64,000 nt of DNA from Cellulomonas sp. KH9 (GTDB lineage Bacteria; Actinomycetota; Actinomycetes; Actinomycetales; Cellulomonadaceae), in contig NZ_FOSE01000002.1 of the NCBI RefSeq assembly GCF_900114185.1, positions 63,909-127,908 of the forward strand. Direction: 5' to 3'. The notes beneath the pieces were generated by a model. That model searched no databases, was not told the origin of the DNA, and saw nothing but the letters and a program-made list of their open reading frames with translations. The position numbers and the translations under genes were made by a program. Below are positions 35,144 through 44,343 of the stretch, in pieces; the stretch's first letter is position 1; the number at the start of each line of letters is the position of its first letter.

Positions 35144-37663
35144 TCACACCCCCTCCCGCACGAGCAGCGCCACCGGGAGCCGCTCGAGCACCTCGCCCAC
35201 GCGCTGCACACCACCGCCGACAGCGCGGTCGCTCAGCACGTCGTGCCACGTCCCGTCGGGGAGGGCCACCGTGTGGTCGGCCCAGCCGCCGAGGCGCTCG
35301 ACCGCGGCTGCCAGCCGGGTCGCGACGACGACGACGCGCGGGTCGCCACCCGCGGTGCGCGCGTACGTCATGGTGTGGCCCGACGAGTGCGGCAGCGGCA
35401 CGAACCCGGCCTGCGGCCCGACGAACGCGTCGGCCACGTCCCGCCGCACGCGCAGCGCCCGGGACGTGACCAGCAGCTTCTCGTCCGCCAGGCCGCGCGG
35501 CCCGGCGCCCTCGTCCAGCCGGGCGAGGCGTGCGGCCAGCGCGGCCGCGTCGACCGGGCGCCGGTTGTCCGGGTCCACGAGGGTGGGCGTCGGCACCTCG
35601 GTGCCCTGGTAGACGTCGGCGACGCCCGGCAGGGTGAGCTGCACGAGCTTGGTGCCGAGCGTGGCCGCACGCACCGCCTCGCGGGTGCGCAGGTCCCAGT
35701 CGCCGAGCAGCCCCAGCACGACCGGGTCGGTGCGGGCCTGCCGGGCGGCCGACAGGACGGTCTGCTCGTACGCCTCGTCGGGCGCCGTCCACGTGGTGTG
35801 CGACTTGGCCTCGCGGACGGCCTTGGTGAGGTACGCCAGCAGGCGGTCCTCCTCGATGGGCCCGTCGTCGGTCCACGTGCCGGCCAGCGTCTGCCAGAGC
35901 AGGTACTCGGTGCGGCCGTCGAGCAGCGTCCCGCGGTAGGGCGCGGACGCCCGCCGCAGCTCCTCGACGAGCGTCGACCACTCGCGCGGCAGCTCGGAGA
36001 TCACGCCGAGGCGCGCCCGGGTGTCCTCGCCGCGCTTCGTGTCGTGCGTGGAGAGCGTCGTCATGCCGAACGGCGCGCCCGCCTGCGTCCGCGCGGCCCA
36101 CGCGGCCAGGTCGGTGGGGGTGGTGGCGAACCGGACCGGCTCGCCGCCGACCTCGCACAGCGCGACCAGGTGCGTCCACCGGTAGAAGGCCGTGTCCTCC
36201 ACGCCCTTGGCCATGACGGCCCCGCACGTCTGCTGGAACCGCACGACGAGCTCGTCACGGCGGGGGTCGCGCGTGCGGCCCGCGGAGCCCGCCTCGCGGC
36301 CGAGCAGCAGGTCGACGAGGACGGCCATGGTCGCCTCGCGGTCGACGCCGAGGCGACGGCGGGCCCGCTCGGCGGCCGCGGTCAGCACCGACGCCGACAC
36401 GGGCGGCGCCGGCTCGCCCGGCACGACGTACGCGCGGTACCGGTCGAACGCGACGAGCAGCTCGACCAGGCACTCCTCCAGCGCGCGCCACGTGTGGTCG
36501 CGCAGCCGCAGGTCCTCGTGGCAGATCTCGGCCGCGAGGTTGGTGAGACGGTGGACCTCCGCGTACAGGGGCCCGTCGACGACCTCGCGCTTGGCCGTCT
36601 CCTCGACCTCGTCGAACGCGTCCGACACGTCGCCCGTCAGGCGGTGCATGACCGAGCCCAGCACCGCCGCACCGCCGGGGTCGACGAAGGTCTGCTGCAC
36701 GCGCCACAGGGCCTCGTAGCCCGTGGTGCCGGCCGTGGCCCAGTCGTCGGGCAGCTCCTCCTCGCCGGCGAGGATCTTCTCGACGACCACCCAGGCGCCG
36801 TCGGTCGCCTCGCGCAGCCGCGCGAGGTACCCGGCCGGGTCGGCGAGCCCGTCGGGGTGGTCGATGCGCAGGCCGTCCACGACGCCCTCGCGGAGCAGGC
36901 GCAGGACCAGCGCGTGCGTCGCGTCGAAGACCTCGGGGTCCTCGACGCGGACCGCCACCAGGGTGCCGACGTCGAAGAAGCGCCGGTAGTTCAGCTCCTC
37001 GTCCGCGACCTTCCAGTACGCCAGGCGGTAGTGCTGCCGCTCCACGAGCTCGGCCAGCGGCAGCTGCTCGGTGCCGGCGCGCACGGGGAAGACATGGTCG
37101 TGGTACCGCAGCACGGTGGTCGTCCCGACCCCGGGGACGTCCTCCTCGACGAGCTGCAGCTCGTCGCGTGCGAGCACGGCCCCGATCCGGTCGCCCAGGA
37201 CCGGCATCAGCACGGCACCGTCCCCGGCGGACCAGTCGACGTCGAACCACGCGGCGTACGGCGACGCGGGGCCGTCGGTCAGCACGGACCACAGCGCCCG
37301 GTTGTGCCACGCGGGGGTCGGCACGGCCATGTGGTTGGGCACGATGTCCAGCACGAGCCCGAGCCCGGCCGCGTGCGCCGCGTCCGCCAGCCGGCGCAGC
37401 CCCCGCTCGCCGCCCAGCACCGGTGACACGGTGTCGTGGTCGACCACGTCGTAGCCGTGCGTCGACCCGGGGGCCGCAGCCAGCACGGGGGACAGGTAGA
37501 CGTGCGTGACGCCCAGGCCCGCGTAGTACGGCACGCGGGCCGCCACGTTGTCGAACGTCAGGTCCTCCCCGAGCTGCACGCGGTAGGTGGAGACGGGGAC
37601 ACGGTGCCCGGGACGGACCGAGCGCCGCTCCGGCAGGGCACGCTCGACGGGCTGGTCGCTCAT
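35144..37663 (-). CDS. treY: Malto-oligosyltrehalose synthase
   Basis: GH13 intramolecular transglucosidase converting the reducing end of maltodextrins to a trehalose unit; 839 residues. PVSTYRVQLGEDLTFDNVAA is the family N-terminus, with HGYDVVDHDTVSPVLGG, LVLDIVPNHMAV, GLRIDHPDGLADP (nucleophile Asp) and VEKILAGEEELP (acid Glu). The lysine/aspartate stretch TTLSTHDTKRGEDTRARL is also present. ATG at 37663 overlaps the glgX stop by 4 bp. The frame stays open far upstream inside glgX; that part is a shadow. Confidence 0.96.
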   Translation of the reverse strand: MSDQPVERALPERRSVRPGHRVPVSTYRVQLGEDLTFDNVAARVPYYAGLGVTHVYLSPVLAAAPGSTHGYDVVDHDTVSPVLGGERGLRRLADAAHAAGLGLVLDIVPNHMAVPTPAWHNRALWSVLTDGPASPYAAWFDVDWSAGDGAVLMPVLGDRIGAVLARDELQLVEEDVPGVGTTTVLRYHDHVFPVRAGTEQLPLAELVERQHYRLAYWKVADEELNYRRFFDVGTLVAVRVEDPEVFDATHALVLRLLREGVVDGLRIDHPDGLADPAGYLARLREATDGAWVVVEKILAGEEELPDDWATAGTTGYEALWRVQQTFVDPGGAAVLGSVMHRLTGDVSDAFDEVEETAKREVVDGPLYAEVHRLTNLAAEICHEDLRLRDHTWRALEECLVELLVAFDRYRAYVVPGEPAPPVSASVLTAAAERARRRLGVDREATMAVLVDLLLGREAGSAGRTRDPRRDELVVRFQQTCGAVMAKGVEDTAFYRWTHLVALCEVGGEPVRFATTPTDLAAWAARTQAGAPFGMTTLSTHDTKRGEDTRARLGVISELPREWSTLVEELRRASAPYRGTLLDGRTEYLLWQTLAGTWTDDGPIEEDRLLAYLTKAVREAKSHTTWTAPDEAYEQTVLSAARQARTDPVVLGLLGDWDLRTREAVRAATLGTKLVQLTLPGVADVYQGTEVPTPTLVDPDNRRPVDAAALAARLARLDEGAGPRGLADEKLLVTSRALRVRRDVADAFVGPQAGFVPLPHSSGHTMTYARTAGGDPRVVVVATRLAAAVERLGGWADHTVALPDGTWHDVLSDRAVGGGVQRVGEVLERLPVALLVREGV

Positions 37664-39852
37664 ACGTGCTCCCTCCCGAGCCTGCTCGCCTCGCGTGCGG
37701 CGGTCGCGGCGGACCCGCTGCCGGACGCCGACGGCGTCTCCTGCTCCGGGGGTCGCGTGAACAGCACCATCGAGCGCGGCGCGAGCGTGACCCGGCCCCG
37801 CGCCCTGACCTCGCGGCCCGGGCGCACCTGGGTGTCGGTGTCCAGCACCGCCGTCCACACCGCGCCGTACTCCGTGCCCGGCAGCTGGAACTGCCGCTTC
37901 TCCCAGTGCCCGTTGAACAGCAGCAGGAACGAGTCGTCGATCACCTGCTGGCCGCGCAGGTCCGGCTCGTCGATGGCGTCGCCGTTGAGGAACACCATGA
38001 CCGCGAACGCGTGCTCCGCGCTCCACGTGTCGTCGGACATGGGTCCACCTGTCGGGGTCATCCACGCGATGTCGCGCAGGTCCGACTGCCCGCCGTGGTC
38101 CGCCGCGCCGGCGAAGAAACGCCGCCGTCGGAACACGGGGTGGTCGCGGCGCAGGTGGACGAGCCGACGCGTGAACTCCAGCAGCGACTGCCGTTCGTCG
38201 TCGAGGTGCCAGTCGACCCACGTGATCTCGTCGTCCTGGCAGTACCCGTTGTTGTTGCCGCCCTGCGTGCGCCCCAGCTCGTCGCCGTGCGCGATCATCG
38301 GCACGCCCTGCGACAGGAGCAGGGTCGCGAGGAAGTTGCGCTGCTGGCGGGCCCGCAGCGCCAGGATCGCCGGGTCGTCCGTCGGCCCCTCGACGCCGCA
38401 GTTCCACGAGCGGTTGTGGCTCTCGCCGTCCCGGTTGTCCTCGCCGTTCGCCTCGTTGTGCTTCTCGTTGTAGGACACGAGGTCGCGCAGCGTGAACCCG
38501 TCGTGCGCGGTGACGAAGTTGACGCTGGCGATCGGGCGGCGTCCGGTGTGCTCGTAGAGGTCGGAGGATCCCGTCAGCCGGCTCGCGAACTCCCCCAGCG
38601 TGGAGGGCTCCCCGCGCCAGAAGTCGCGCACCGTGTCGCGGTACTTGCCGTTCCACTCCGTCCACAGCGGCGGGAACCCGCCGACCTGGTAGCCGCCCTC
38701 GCCGAGGTCCCAGGGCTCGGCGATGAGCTTGACCTGGGAGATGACCGGGTCCTGGTGCACGAGGTCGAAGAACGCCGAGAGCCGGTCCACCTCGTGGAAC
38801 TGCCGGGCGAGGGTCGCGGCCAGGTCGAACCGGAACCCGTCGACGTGCATCTCGGTCACCCAGTACCGCAGCGAGTCCATGATGAGCTGCAGGACCGCGG
38901 GGGAGCGCATGAGCAGCGAGTTGCCCGTGCCCGTCGTGTCGAAGTAGTGGGACTGGTCGTCGTCGACGAGCCGGTAGTAGCTCGCGTTGTCGATGCCGCG
39001 GAAGCTCAGCGTGGGACCGAGGTGGTTGCCCTCCGCGGTGTGGTTGTAGACGACGTCCAGGATCACCTCGATGTTCGCGGCGTGCAGCGCCTTGACCATC
39101 TGCTTGAACTCCTGGACCTGCTGCCCGCTGCCGGCCATCGACGCGTACCCGTTGTGCGGCGCGAAGAACCCGATCGTGTTGTAGCCCCAGTAGTTCGACA
39201 GCCCGCGCTCCTGCAGCGACGGGTCGTTGACGAACTGGTGCACCGGCATGAGCTCGACCGCGGTGACGCCCAGCCCCGACAGGTGCTCGATGACGGCCGG
39301 GTGCCCGAGCGCCGCGTAGGTGCCGCGCAGCTCCTCGGGGACCGCCGGGTGCAGGCGGGTCAGGCCCTTGACGTGCGCCTCGTACAGCACCGACTCGTGG
39401 TACTGGTGCTCCGGCGGACGGTCGTGGCCCCAGTCGAAGAACGGGTTCACCACGACCGAGGTCATCGTGTGGCCCGCCGAGTCGGTCTCGTTGCGGGTGC
39501 CGGGCTCCCCGAACGCGTACGAGTACAGCGACGGGTCGCCGTCGACCTGCCCGTCGATGGCCTTGGCGTACGGGTCGAGCAGCAGCTTCGAGGGGTCGCA
39601 GCGGTGCCCGGCCGCCGGGTCGTACGGGCCGTGCACGCGGTACCCGTAGCGCTGCCCGGGGGCGATCGAGGGGAGGTAGCCGTGCCACACGAACGCGTCG
39701 ACCTCGGGCAGGTCGACCCGCGTCTCGGTACCGTCGTCGTCGATGAGGCACAGCTCGACGCGCTCCGCGACACCCGAGAAGATGGCGAAGTTGGTGCCGG
39801 TGCCGTCGTAGGTCGCGCCGAGCGGGTAGGGGCGTCCGGGCCAGGTCTGCAT
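37660..39852 (-). CDS. glgX: Glycogen debranching enzyme (isoamylase type, GlgX/TreX)
   Basis: GH13 isoamylase hydrolysing alpha-1,6 branches, 730 residues. CBM48-like N-terminus (PYPLGATYDGTGTNFAIFS), then VILDVVYNHTAEGNHLGPTL, VDGFRFDLAATLARQF (nucleophile) and KLIAEPWDLGEGGYQVGGFP (acid Glu), with NFVTAHDGFTLRDLVSYN. ATG at 39852; the region before it has no homology. First gene of the treXYZ-type operon: it supplies linear maltodextrins for TreY and TreZ. A GATACC-like -10 candidate lies near 39873 on this strand. Confidence 0.96.
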   Translation of the reverse strand: MQTWPGRPYPLGATYDGTGTNFAIFSGVAERVELCLIDDDGTETRVDLPEVDAFVWHGYLPSIAPGQRYGYRVHGPYDPAAGHRCDPSKLLLDPYAKAIDGQVDGDPSLYSYAFGEPGTRNETDSAGHTMTSVVVNPFFDWGHDRPPEHQYHESVLYEAHVKGLTRLHPAVPEELRGTYAALGHPAVIEHLSGLGVTAVELMPVHQFVNDPSLQERGLSNYWGYNTIGFFAPHNGYASMAGSGQQVQEFKQMVKALHAANIEVILDVVYNHTAEGNHLGPTLSFRGIDNASYYRLVDDDQSHYFDTTGTGNSLLMRSPAVLQLIMDSLRYWVTEMHVDGFRFDLAATLARQFHEVDRLSAFFDLVHQDPVISQVKLIAEPWDLGEGGYQVGGFPPLWTEWNGKYRDTVRDFWRGEPSTLGEFASRLTGSSDLYEHTGRRPIASVNFVTAHDGFTLRDLVSYNEKHNEANGEDNRDGESHNRSWNCGVEGPTDDPAILALRARQQRNFLATLLLSQGVPMIAHGDELGRTQGGNNNGYCQDDEITWVDWHLDDERQSLLEFTRRLVHLRRDHPVFRRRRFFAGAADHGGQSDLRDIAWMTPTGGPMSDDTWSAEHAFAVMVFLNGDAIDEPDLRGQQVIDDSFLLLFNGHWEKRQFQLPGTEYGAVWTAVLDTDTQVRPGREVRARGRVTLAPRSMVLFTRPPEQETPSASGSGSAATAAREASRLGREHV

Positions 39853-39881
39853 GGCGAAAGCGTGCCAGGGAGGTATCGGAT

Positions 39882-39896
39882 CGGCTCGCTGAGCCG
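39882..39896 (-). promoter_or_regulatory. Perfect inverted repeat between the transglutaminase gene and glgX
   Basis: CGGCTC-GCT-GAGCCG, 6-bp arms and 3-base centre, in the 85-bp gap. It could terminate the transglutaminase transcript or be an operator of glgX; the sequence does not decide. Confidence 0.3.
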
Positions 39897-39937
39897 CTGT
39901 GCCGCAGATCACGTCCGGACGCCGGTGGCCTCCCCGT

Positions 39938-40738
39938 TCACCCGATCGACACGAGCTCCCGGACGTCGTCGTCCGGCAGCGTGTCGGCCACGGCCGACAC
40001 CTGCAGCTCACGCAGCGTCGCGGTGCCGCGGTGCACCGACAGGAACGCCGTGTCGGACGCGTCGCGGCCGGTGGCGATGCGCACGAGGCTCGACCGCGGG
40101 GCGAGCGTGGTCGCGTCGAGCACGCGCCACTGACCCTCCACGTAGGCCTCCGCGACGGCGTGGAAGTCCATGGGGTCCAGGCCCGGGGCGTAGACCGCGG
40201 CCAGCCGGGCGGGGACGTCGAGCGCGCGCAGCAGGGCGACGACGAGGTGCGCGAAGTCGCGGCAGACGCCCCGCCGGGCGAGGAGCGTGCGCACGGCGCC
40301 GTCCGTCGGCAGGCTGGAGCCCGGGGCGTACGCGAGCCGCGTGCCGACCCACGAGCTGACGGCCCCCAGCAGCTCGACGCCGGCCAGCCCGACGAACTCC
40401 GCCCGCGCGGTCGGGGCGAGGGTGTCGGACTCGCAGTAGCGGGACGGCCGCAGGTAGAGCAGCTCGTCCGAGGGGTCGCCGGGCTCCGGCTCGGCCCGTC
40501 CGGTGACGCTCGCGCGGTAGTCCACGGTGAGCTGTCCGGGCTGGACGTCGAGGACGTGGAGCCGGGACCCGTGCGGGTCCACGACCTCGCGCGGCACCAC
40601 GGCGCGACCGCCGGACAGGATGCTCAGCTCCTCGACCGGGTCGTGCCGGTGGGAGACGGCGATCTCGAGGACGAGGCGCGCGGGGGAGGTGACGTCGAGG
40701 ACCAGGCGAGCGGTCATGTCGCGATGCACGTGCGTCAT
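39938..40738 (-). CDS. Transglutaminase-like protein
   Basis: About 266 residues. A bacterial transglutaminase-like N-terminal region (LVLEIAVSHRHDPVEELSIL) precedes the core with the papain-like triad: Cys in ARRGVCRDFAHLVVALLRAL, His in GLDPMDFHAVAEAYV and Asp in WRVLDATTLAP. No signal peptide is visible, so it is probably cytoplasmic. Such genes are often protease- or amidase-like, and true cross-linking is unproven. ATG at 40738 chosen over a GTG 18 bases upstream and an ATG 21 bases downstream. It precedes the trehalose operon on the same strand but 85 bp apart, so it is probably independent. Confidence 0.85.
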   Translation of the reverse strand: MTHVHRDMTARLVLDVTSPARLVLEIAVSHRHDPVEELSILSGGRAVVPREVVDPHGSRLHVLDVQPGQLTVDYRASVTGRAEPEPGDPSDELLYLRPSRYCESDTLAPTARAEFVGLAGVELLGAVSSWVGTRLAYAPGSSLPTDGAVRTLLARRGVCRDFAHLVVALLRALDVPARLAAVYAPGLDPMDFHAVAEAYVEGQWRVLDATTLAPRSSLVRIATGRDASDTAFLSVHRGTATLRELQVSAVADTLPDDDVRELVSIG

Positions 40739-40922
40739 CGTGGCAGCCGGGTGCACGCTTGTCTCGTCAGGGTTCGTGGGAGTTTGTGCCGACCGTGCGG
40801 CGGCGCGCTGCTGAAGCGTTTAGCCCGGGTGAGTGGCTCGGCGCGGCAGATCGTGTCGGTTACCGTGGCAGGACGTTCTGCGACGCGACGGGGCGTCGTC
40901 GGAAGACCGGAGGCAGGTGCAC

Positions 40923-42098
40923 ATGGACGGAGCGCCGGATCGCGCGGGAGCGGTGCTGACCGTGATCGTGCCGACGTTCAACGAGGCCCCGAACGTGCCC
41001 GAGCTGGTGCGTCGCGTCGGGGAGGCGACCCGGGGGCTGGGCGTCGACCTGCTCTTCGTGGACGACTCCACGGACGACACGGCGGACGTGGTCCGCACGG
41101 CCGCCACCACCGCCGAGCTGCCCGTGCGGGTGATCCACCGCGAGACGCCCGAGGGCGGCCTGGGCGGTGCGGTCCTCGCGGGGGTGCGGGCCACCACGAC
41201 CCCCTACGTGCTCGTCATGGACGGCGACCTGCAGCACCCGCCCGAGCTCATCCCCACGCTGCTGGCGCGGGTGCAGGAGCCGGACGTGGACGTCGCCGTC
41301 GCCTCGCGGTACATCGGGGACGGCTCCAGCGCCGGGCTCTCGGGCGTGGTCCGCCAGGCCGTGTCGTCGACCTCGACGGCGGTCACGCGCGCCATGTTCC
41401 CCGTGCGGCTGCGCGACTGCTCGGACCCCATGACGGGGTTCTTCGCCGTGCGCCGCGCCGCGGTCGACCTCGACACGCTGCGCCCGCGCGGCTTCAAGAT
41501 CCTGCTCGAGATCCTCGCGCGGCACCCCATGCGGGTGGTCGAGGTGCCGTTCGTGTTCGGCGAGCGCTACGCCGGCGCGTCCAAGGCGAACCTGGCCCAG
41601 GGCGTCCACTTCATGTGGCAGCTCGCCGGCCTGCGGTTCGGGCGCATGTCGCGGTTCGCGATCATCGGCGGCCTGGGGGCGCTGGCCAACATCGGGATCG
41701 TCGCGGCCATGACGAGCCTGGGGGCGCACTGGCTGCTGGCCGCGATCGTCGCAGCCGAGGTGACGATCGCCGGGAACTTCCTGCTGCAGGAGCGCTTCGT
41801 GTTCCGCGACCTGCGGCACGAGGGCAAGGGCGTGGGGGCGCGGTTCGCGCAGTCGTTCGTGTTCAACAACGTCGAGACGATGGTCCGGCTGCCGCTGGTC
41901 GGCCTGCTGGTGAACACGATGCACGTGGCCGCGGTGCTCGCGACGGCGATCACCATCGCGGTCGCCTTCGTCGTCCGCTTCACGTTCCACTCCCGCGTCG
42001 TGTACCGGCCGCGCGCGTCGAGCCGGCGTGAGCAGCTGGTCGAGCGGGAGGCGCAGCAGGCGGTCGCCCCGCCCGCACCGTCGAGCGAGTCCGTCTGA
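40923..42098 (+). CDS. GT2 glycosyltransferase fused to a GtrA-like membrane domain
   Basis: 391-residue fusion. Residues 10-240 are a polyprenol-phosphate mannosyltransferase (DPM1)-like GT-A domain: TVIVPTFNEAPNVPELVRR, FVDDSTDDTADVV and VLVMDGDLQHPPELIPTLLA (DxD region). Residues about 245-375 are a GtrA domain with four membrane segments (FAIIGGLGALANIGIVAAMT, AVLATAITIAVAFVVRFTFH). It probably charges a polyprenyl phosphate with a hexose at the membrane for cell-wall or protein glycosylation. GGAGG precedes the ATG; TACCGT at 40861-40866 is a candidate -10. Confidence 0.92.
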   Translation: MDGAPDRAGAVLTVIVPTFNEAPNVPELVRRVGEATRGLGVDLLFVDDSTDDTADVVRTAATTAELPVRVIHRETPEGGLGGAVLAGVRATTTPYVLVMDGDLQHPPELIPTLLARVQEPDVDVAVASRYIGDGSSAGLSGVVRQAVSSTSTAVTRAMFPVRLRDCSDPMTGFFAVRRAAVDLDTLRPRGFKILLEILARHPMRVVEVPFVFGERYAGASKANLAQGVHFMWQLAGLRFGRMSRFAIIGGLGALANIGIVAAMTSLGAHWLLAAIVAAEVTIAGNFLLQERFVFRDLRHEGKGVGARFAQSFVFNNVETMVRLPLVGLLVNTMHVAAVLATAITIAVAFVVRFTFHSRVVYRPRASSRREQLVEREAQQAVAPPAPSSESV

Positions 42099-42135
42099 CG
42101 CCCTCCCCGCGTGCGCCCGGCCCCCGCGGGCCGCA

Positions 42136-42155
42136 GGATCGGTGCACGCCGATCC
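42136..42155 (+). promoter_or_regulatory. Small hairpin in the leader of the following gene
   Basis: GGATCGG / CCGATCC, perfect 7-bp stem with a 6-base loop, ending just before the ribosome-binding site (GGGAGG) of the gene at 42167. It could serve as an operator or a leader structure. Confidence 0.3.
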
Positions 42156-42166
42156 GGGAGGACGCC

Positions 42167-42709
42167 ATGACGCAGCCCGACGCCGGGCGCATCGACCTGG
42201 CGCTGGTCCGCACCTACCTCAACGACCACATCACGGGCGCCAGCGCCGTCGCCGCGCGGGTCCTGCGGATGAGTCGCAACCCCGACGCGGGGCAGGACGC
42301 CGCCGACCTCGAGCGGCTGGCGGCCGAGCTGCGCGAGGAGCGTCGCGTGCACGAGGCCACGGCGCGTGACCTCGGGTTCCGGCTCTCCCGCTGGAAGCAC
42401 CTCGGGGCCGCGCTGGCCGAGCGCGTGGCGCGGCTGAAGCCCAACGGCCGCGCGGCGGGCCGGTCCCCGATGACGCTCGTCCTGGAGCTGGAGGTGCTGC
42501 GCTCGGGCCTCGAGGGCAAGCGCCTGGGCTGGACGACGCTGCGGGAGCACGCCGCCGCGCTCGACCTCGACGCGGAACGGCTCGACGCGCTCGTGGCGCG
42601 CTCGCGGGAGCAGGCCGAGCTGGTCGAGACCCTGCACGCCCGGCACCGGGCGCAGGCCTTCGACGCACCCGCCGCGCACGAGGGGTGTGCGGCCGTGGAC
42701 CGTGGCTAG
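42167..42709 (+). CDS. Conserved alpha-helical protein of unknown function
   Basis: 180 residues, predicted almost entirely helical and very Arg/Ala/Glu rich, with no signal peptide or membrane segment. Segments YLNDHITGASAVAARVLRMS, ELREERRVHEATARDLGF and RLKPNGRAAGRSPMTLVLEL suggest a long helical bundle similar in outline to ferritin-like or coiled-coil proteins found in actinobacteria, but I do not recognise the family. ATG with GGGAGGA upstream. Nearby genes (glycosyltransferase and DUF6457/MobA) give no clear hint. Confidence 0.75.
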   Translation: MTQPDAGRIDLALVRTYLNDHITGASAVAARVLRMSRNPDAGQDAADLERLAAELREERRVHEATARDLGFRLSRWKHLGAALAERVARLKPNGRAAGRSPMTLVLELEVLRSGLEGKRLGWTTLREHAAALDLDAERLDALVARSREQAELVETLHARHRAQAFDAPAAHEGCAAVDRG

Positions 42710-42730
42710 GCTGCGACGACGGAGGTGGCG

Positions 42731-43000
42731 ATGGACGCGCTGCAGGACTGGACCGACCGGGCGGCCCCCGCGCTCGGCGTCGACCCGGCGCTCGTCGCGG
42801 CGACGCAGGACGACGTCCTCGACATGGTGCGCGACGTGGCCCACGGCGTCCTGCGTCCCGCCGCACCGCTGACCGCGTACCTGGTGGGTCTGGCGGCCGG
42901 CCGGGCCGCCGCCGCGGGCGACGACCCGGAGGCGGCGGTGCGTGACGCGCTGGCCCGGGTGGCGGTGCTGCTCAGCGAGGAGCCCGCGGCCGCGGGCTGA
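42731..43000 (+). CDS. DUF6457 domain-containing protein
   Basis: 89-residue helical protein (MDALQDWTDRAAPALGVD, VLDMVRDVAHGVLRPAAPLT) matching the DUF6457 family, which in other actinobacteria is often fused to or beside MobA-type molybdenum cofactor guanylyltransferases. Here the mobA-like gene is convergent and their ends overlap by 29 bp. ATG at 42731 is preferred because GGAGG ends six bases before it; a GTG two codons earlier is possible. TAGGCT at 42706-42711 is the likely -10. Function unknown; an accessory to molybdopterin guanylylation is plausible from context. Confidence 0.8.
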   Translation: MDALQDWTDRAAPALGVDPALVAATQDDVLDMVRDVAHGVLRPAAPLTAYLVGLAAGRAAAAGDDPEAAVRDALARVAVLLSEEPAAAG

Positions 43001-43592
43001 GGGAGGCGGCCACGCGGCGGGCGGCTGCCAGGTCGTCGGCGTCGTCGACGTCGAGCACCGTCGCGGCGGACACCGCGACACCGACCGTGCGCAGGCCCGC
43101 GACCAGGTCCCGCGCCGGTCGCCCGTGCAGGTCCTGGGCCAGCCGCTCGCGCACGGCCGCGAGGCGGTAGGCCGCCAGCAGCGGCTGGGGGCGTCCGTCC
43201 GGGCCGACGGCGAGGGCGGCGTCCACCGCGGCGTCCGCGTCCAGCGCCGCGAGCAGCGCCCCGACGGCCGGTCCGGCGAACGGCTGGTCCCCGGCGAGCA
43301 CGACGACCACCGCCGGCCCCGGGTGTGCCGCGCGGACCGCCGCCACACCCGCGCCGACCCCGGCGAGCGGACCACCGCCGACGGGCTGCTCGCGGGCCCA
43401 CAGCACCTCGTGCCCCACGTCCTGCGGCTCACCGACGACGACCGTCGGCAGCGGTGCGACGTCGTCCAGCAGGCGTCGCAACGGGGAGCGGCCGCCCACG
43501 TCGAGCGCCGTCTTGGGCGCGCCGCCCAGACGGCGTGCGGTGCCGCCGGTCAGGACGACCACGACGGCGGGTGCACCGGTCACGTGCGTCAC
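42972..43592 (-). CDS. mobA: Molybdenum cofactor guanylyltransferase
   Basis: Nucleotidyltransferase joining GTP to molybdopterin to give Mo-MGD, the form used by bacterial nitrate reductases; 206 residues. The signature loop is VVLTGGTARRLGGAPKTALD, followed by VVVLAGDQPFAGPAVGALL and DVDDADDL near the end. GTG at 43592; another GTG three codons later is equally possible. The fused nitrate reductase in this window belongs to the bis-MGD family and is an obvious client. Confidence 0.88.
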   Translation of the reverse strand: MTHVTGAPAVVVVLTGGTARRLGGAPKTALDVGGRSPLRRLLDDVAPLPTVVVGEPQDVGHEVLWAREQPVGGGPLAGVGAGVAAVRAAHPGPAVVVVLAGDQPFAGPAVGALLAALDADAAVDAALAVGPDGRPQPLLAAYRLAAVRERLAQDLHGRPARDLVAGLRTVGVAVSAATVLDVDDADDLAAARRVAASLSPRPRAPR

Positions 43593-43629
43593 GCTACGGC
43601 CTGCCGGTGCACTCGGCCTGCCGGTGCGC

Positions 43630-44343
43630 TCAGCCTGCCGCGGCGACCCGCCGGACGTACGCGGTCGCGGGAGCCGCGGCGACCTCGGCCGGGGTGCCCT
43701 GCTGGACGGCGCGCCCCGCCTCGAGCACCAGCAGCGCGTCGGCGAGCTCGAGCGCGTCCCGCAGGTCGTGCGTCACCAGCAGCGCGGGCACACCGGCGGC
43801 GACGGCCCGGCGGACGACCCCGTGGACCCCGTGCCGCGTCCCGGCGTCCAGCGCGGCGAACGGCTCGTCGAGCAGCAGGGCGCGCGGGCGTGCGGCGACG
43901 GCCCGGGCGACCGCGACGCGTCGGGCCTGCCCGCCGGACAGGCGGTCGGCGCGGGTCCGGGCGTGCTCGGCCAGGCCGACGTCCGCCAGCAGCGCGTCGG
44001 CCGCCGCGCGCGCCGCGGCCGCGCGCACCCCCTGCGCGCGCGGGCCGAACGCGACGTTCTCGCGCGCGGACAGGTGCCCGAACAGTGCGCCGTCCTGCAG
44101 CGCGACGCCCAGGCCGCGCCGGGCCGGCGGCCGGTGGTGCCCGGCCGCGGCGTCGGCGAGCACCTCGTCGCCCAGGCGCACGTGCCCCGCCGTCAGCGGG
44201 ACCAGGCCGGCGACGGCCTCGAGCAGGGTGGACTTGCCGCTGCCGTTGGGTCCCATCACCGCGAGCACCGCACCGGGCGGGACGCGCAGCGCGACGTCGA
44301 GGGTCAGGGCCCCGCGCTCCACCCGGGCGTGGACGTCGAGCAT
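43630..44343 (-). CDS. modC: Molybdate ABC transporter ATP-binding protein
   Basis: 237-residue ATPase of the molybdate importer. Walker A VMGPNGSGKSTLLEAVAGL, signature DRLSGGQARRVAVARAVAAR, Walker B RALLLDEPFAALD and the switch histidine in LLVTHDLRDALE. It lacks the C-terminal TOBE domain of E. coli ModC (usual length about 350); a TOBE domain is instead carried by the ModE-like regulator of the same operon. ATG at 44343 overlaps the modB stop by one base. Confidence 0.93.
   Translation of the reverse strand: MLDVHARVERGALTLDVALRVPPGAVLAVMGPNGSGKSTLLEAVAGLVPLTAGHVRLGDEVLADAAAGHHRPPARRGLGVALQDGALFGHLSARENVAFGPRAQGVRAAAARAAADALLADVGLAEHARTRADRLSGGQARRVAVARAVAARPRALLLDEPFAALDAGTRHGVHGVVRRAVAAGVPALLVTHDLRDALELADALLVLEAGRAVQQGTPAEVAAAPATAYVRRVAAAG

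Noticed and set aside
40738..40756. GTG start at 40756 for the transglutaminase-like gene
   Set aside because: The extra six codons add no homology; the ATG at 40738 is at least as plausible, though neither has a clear ribosome-binding site.
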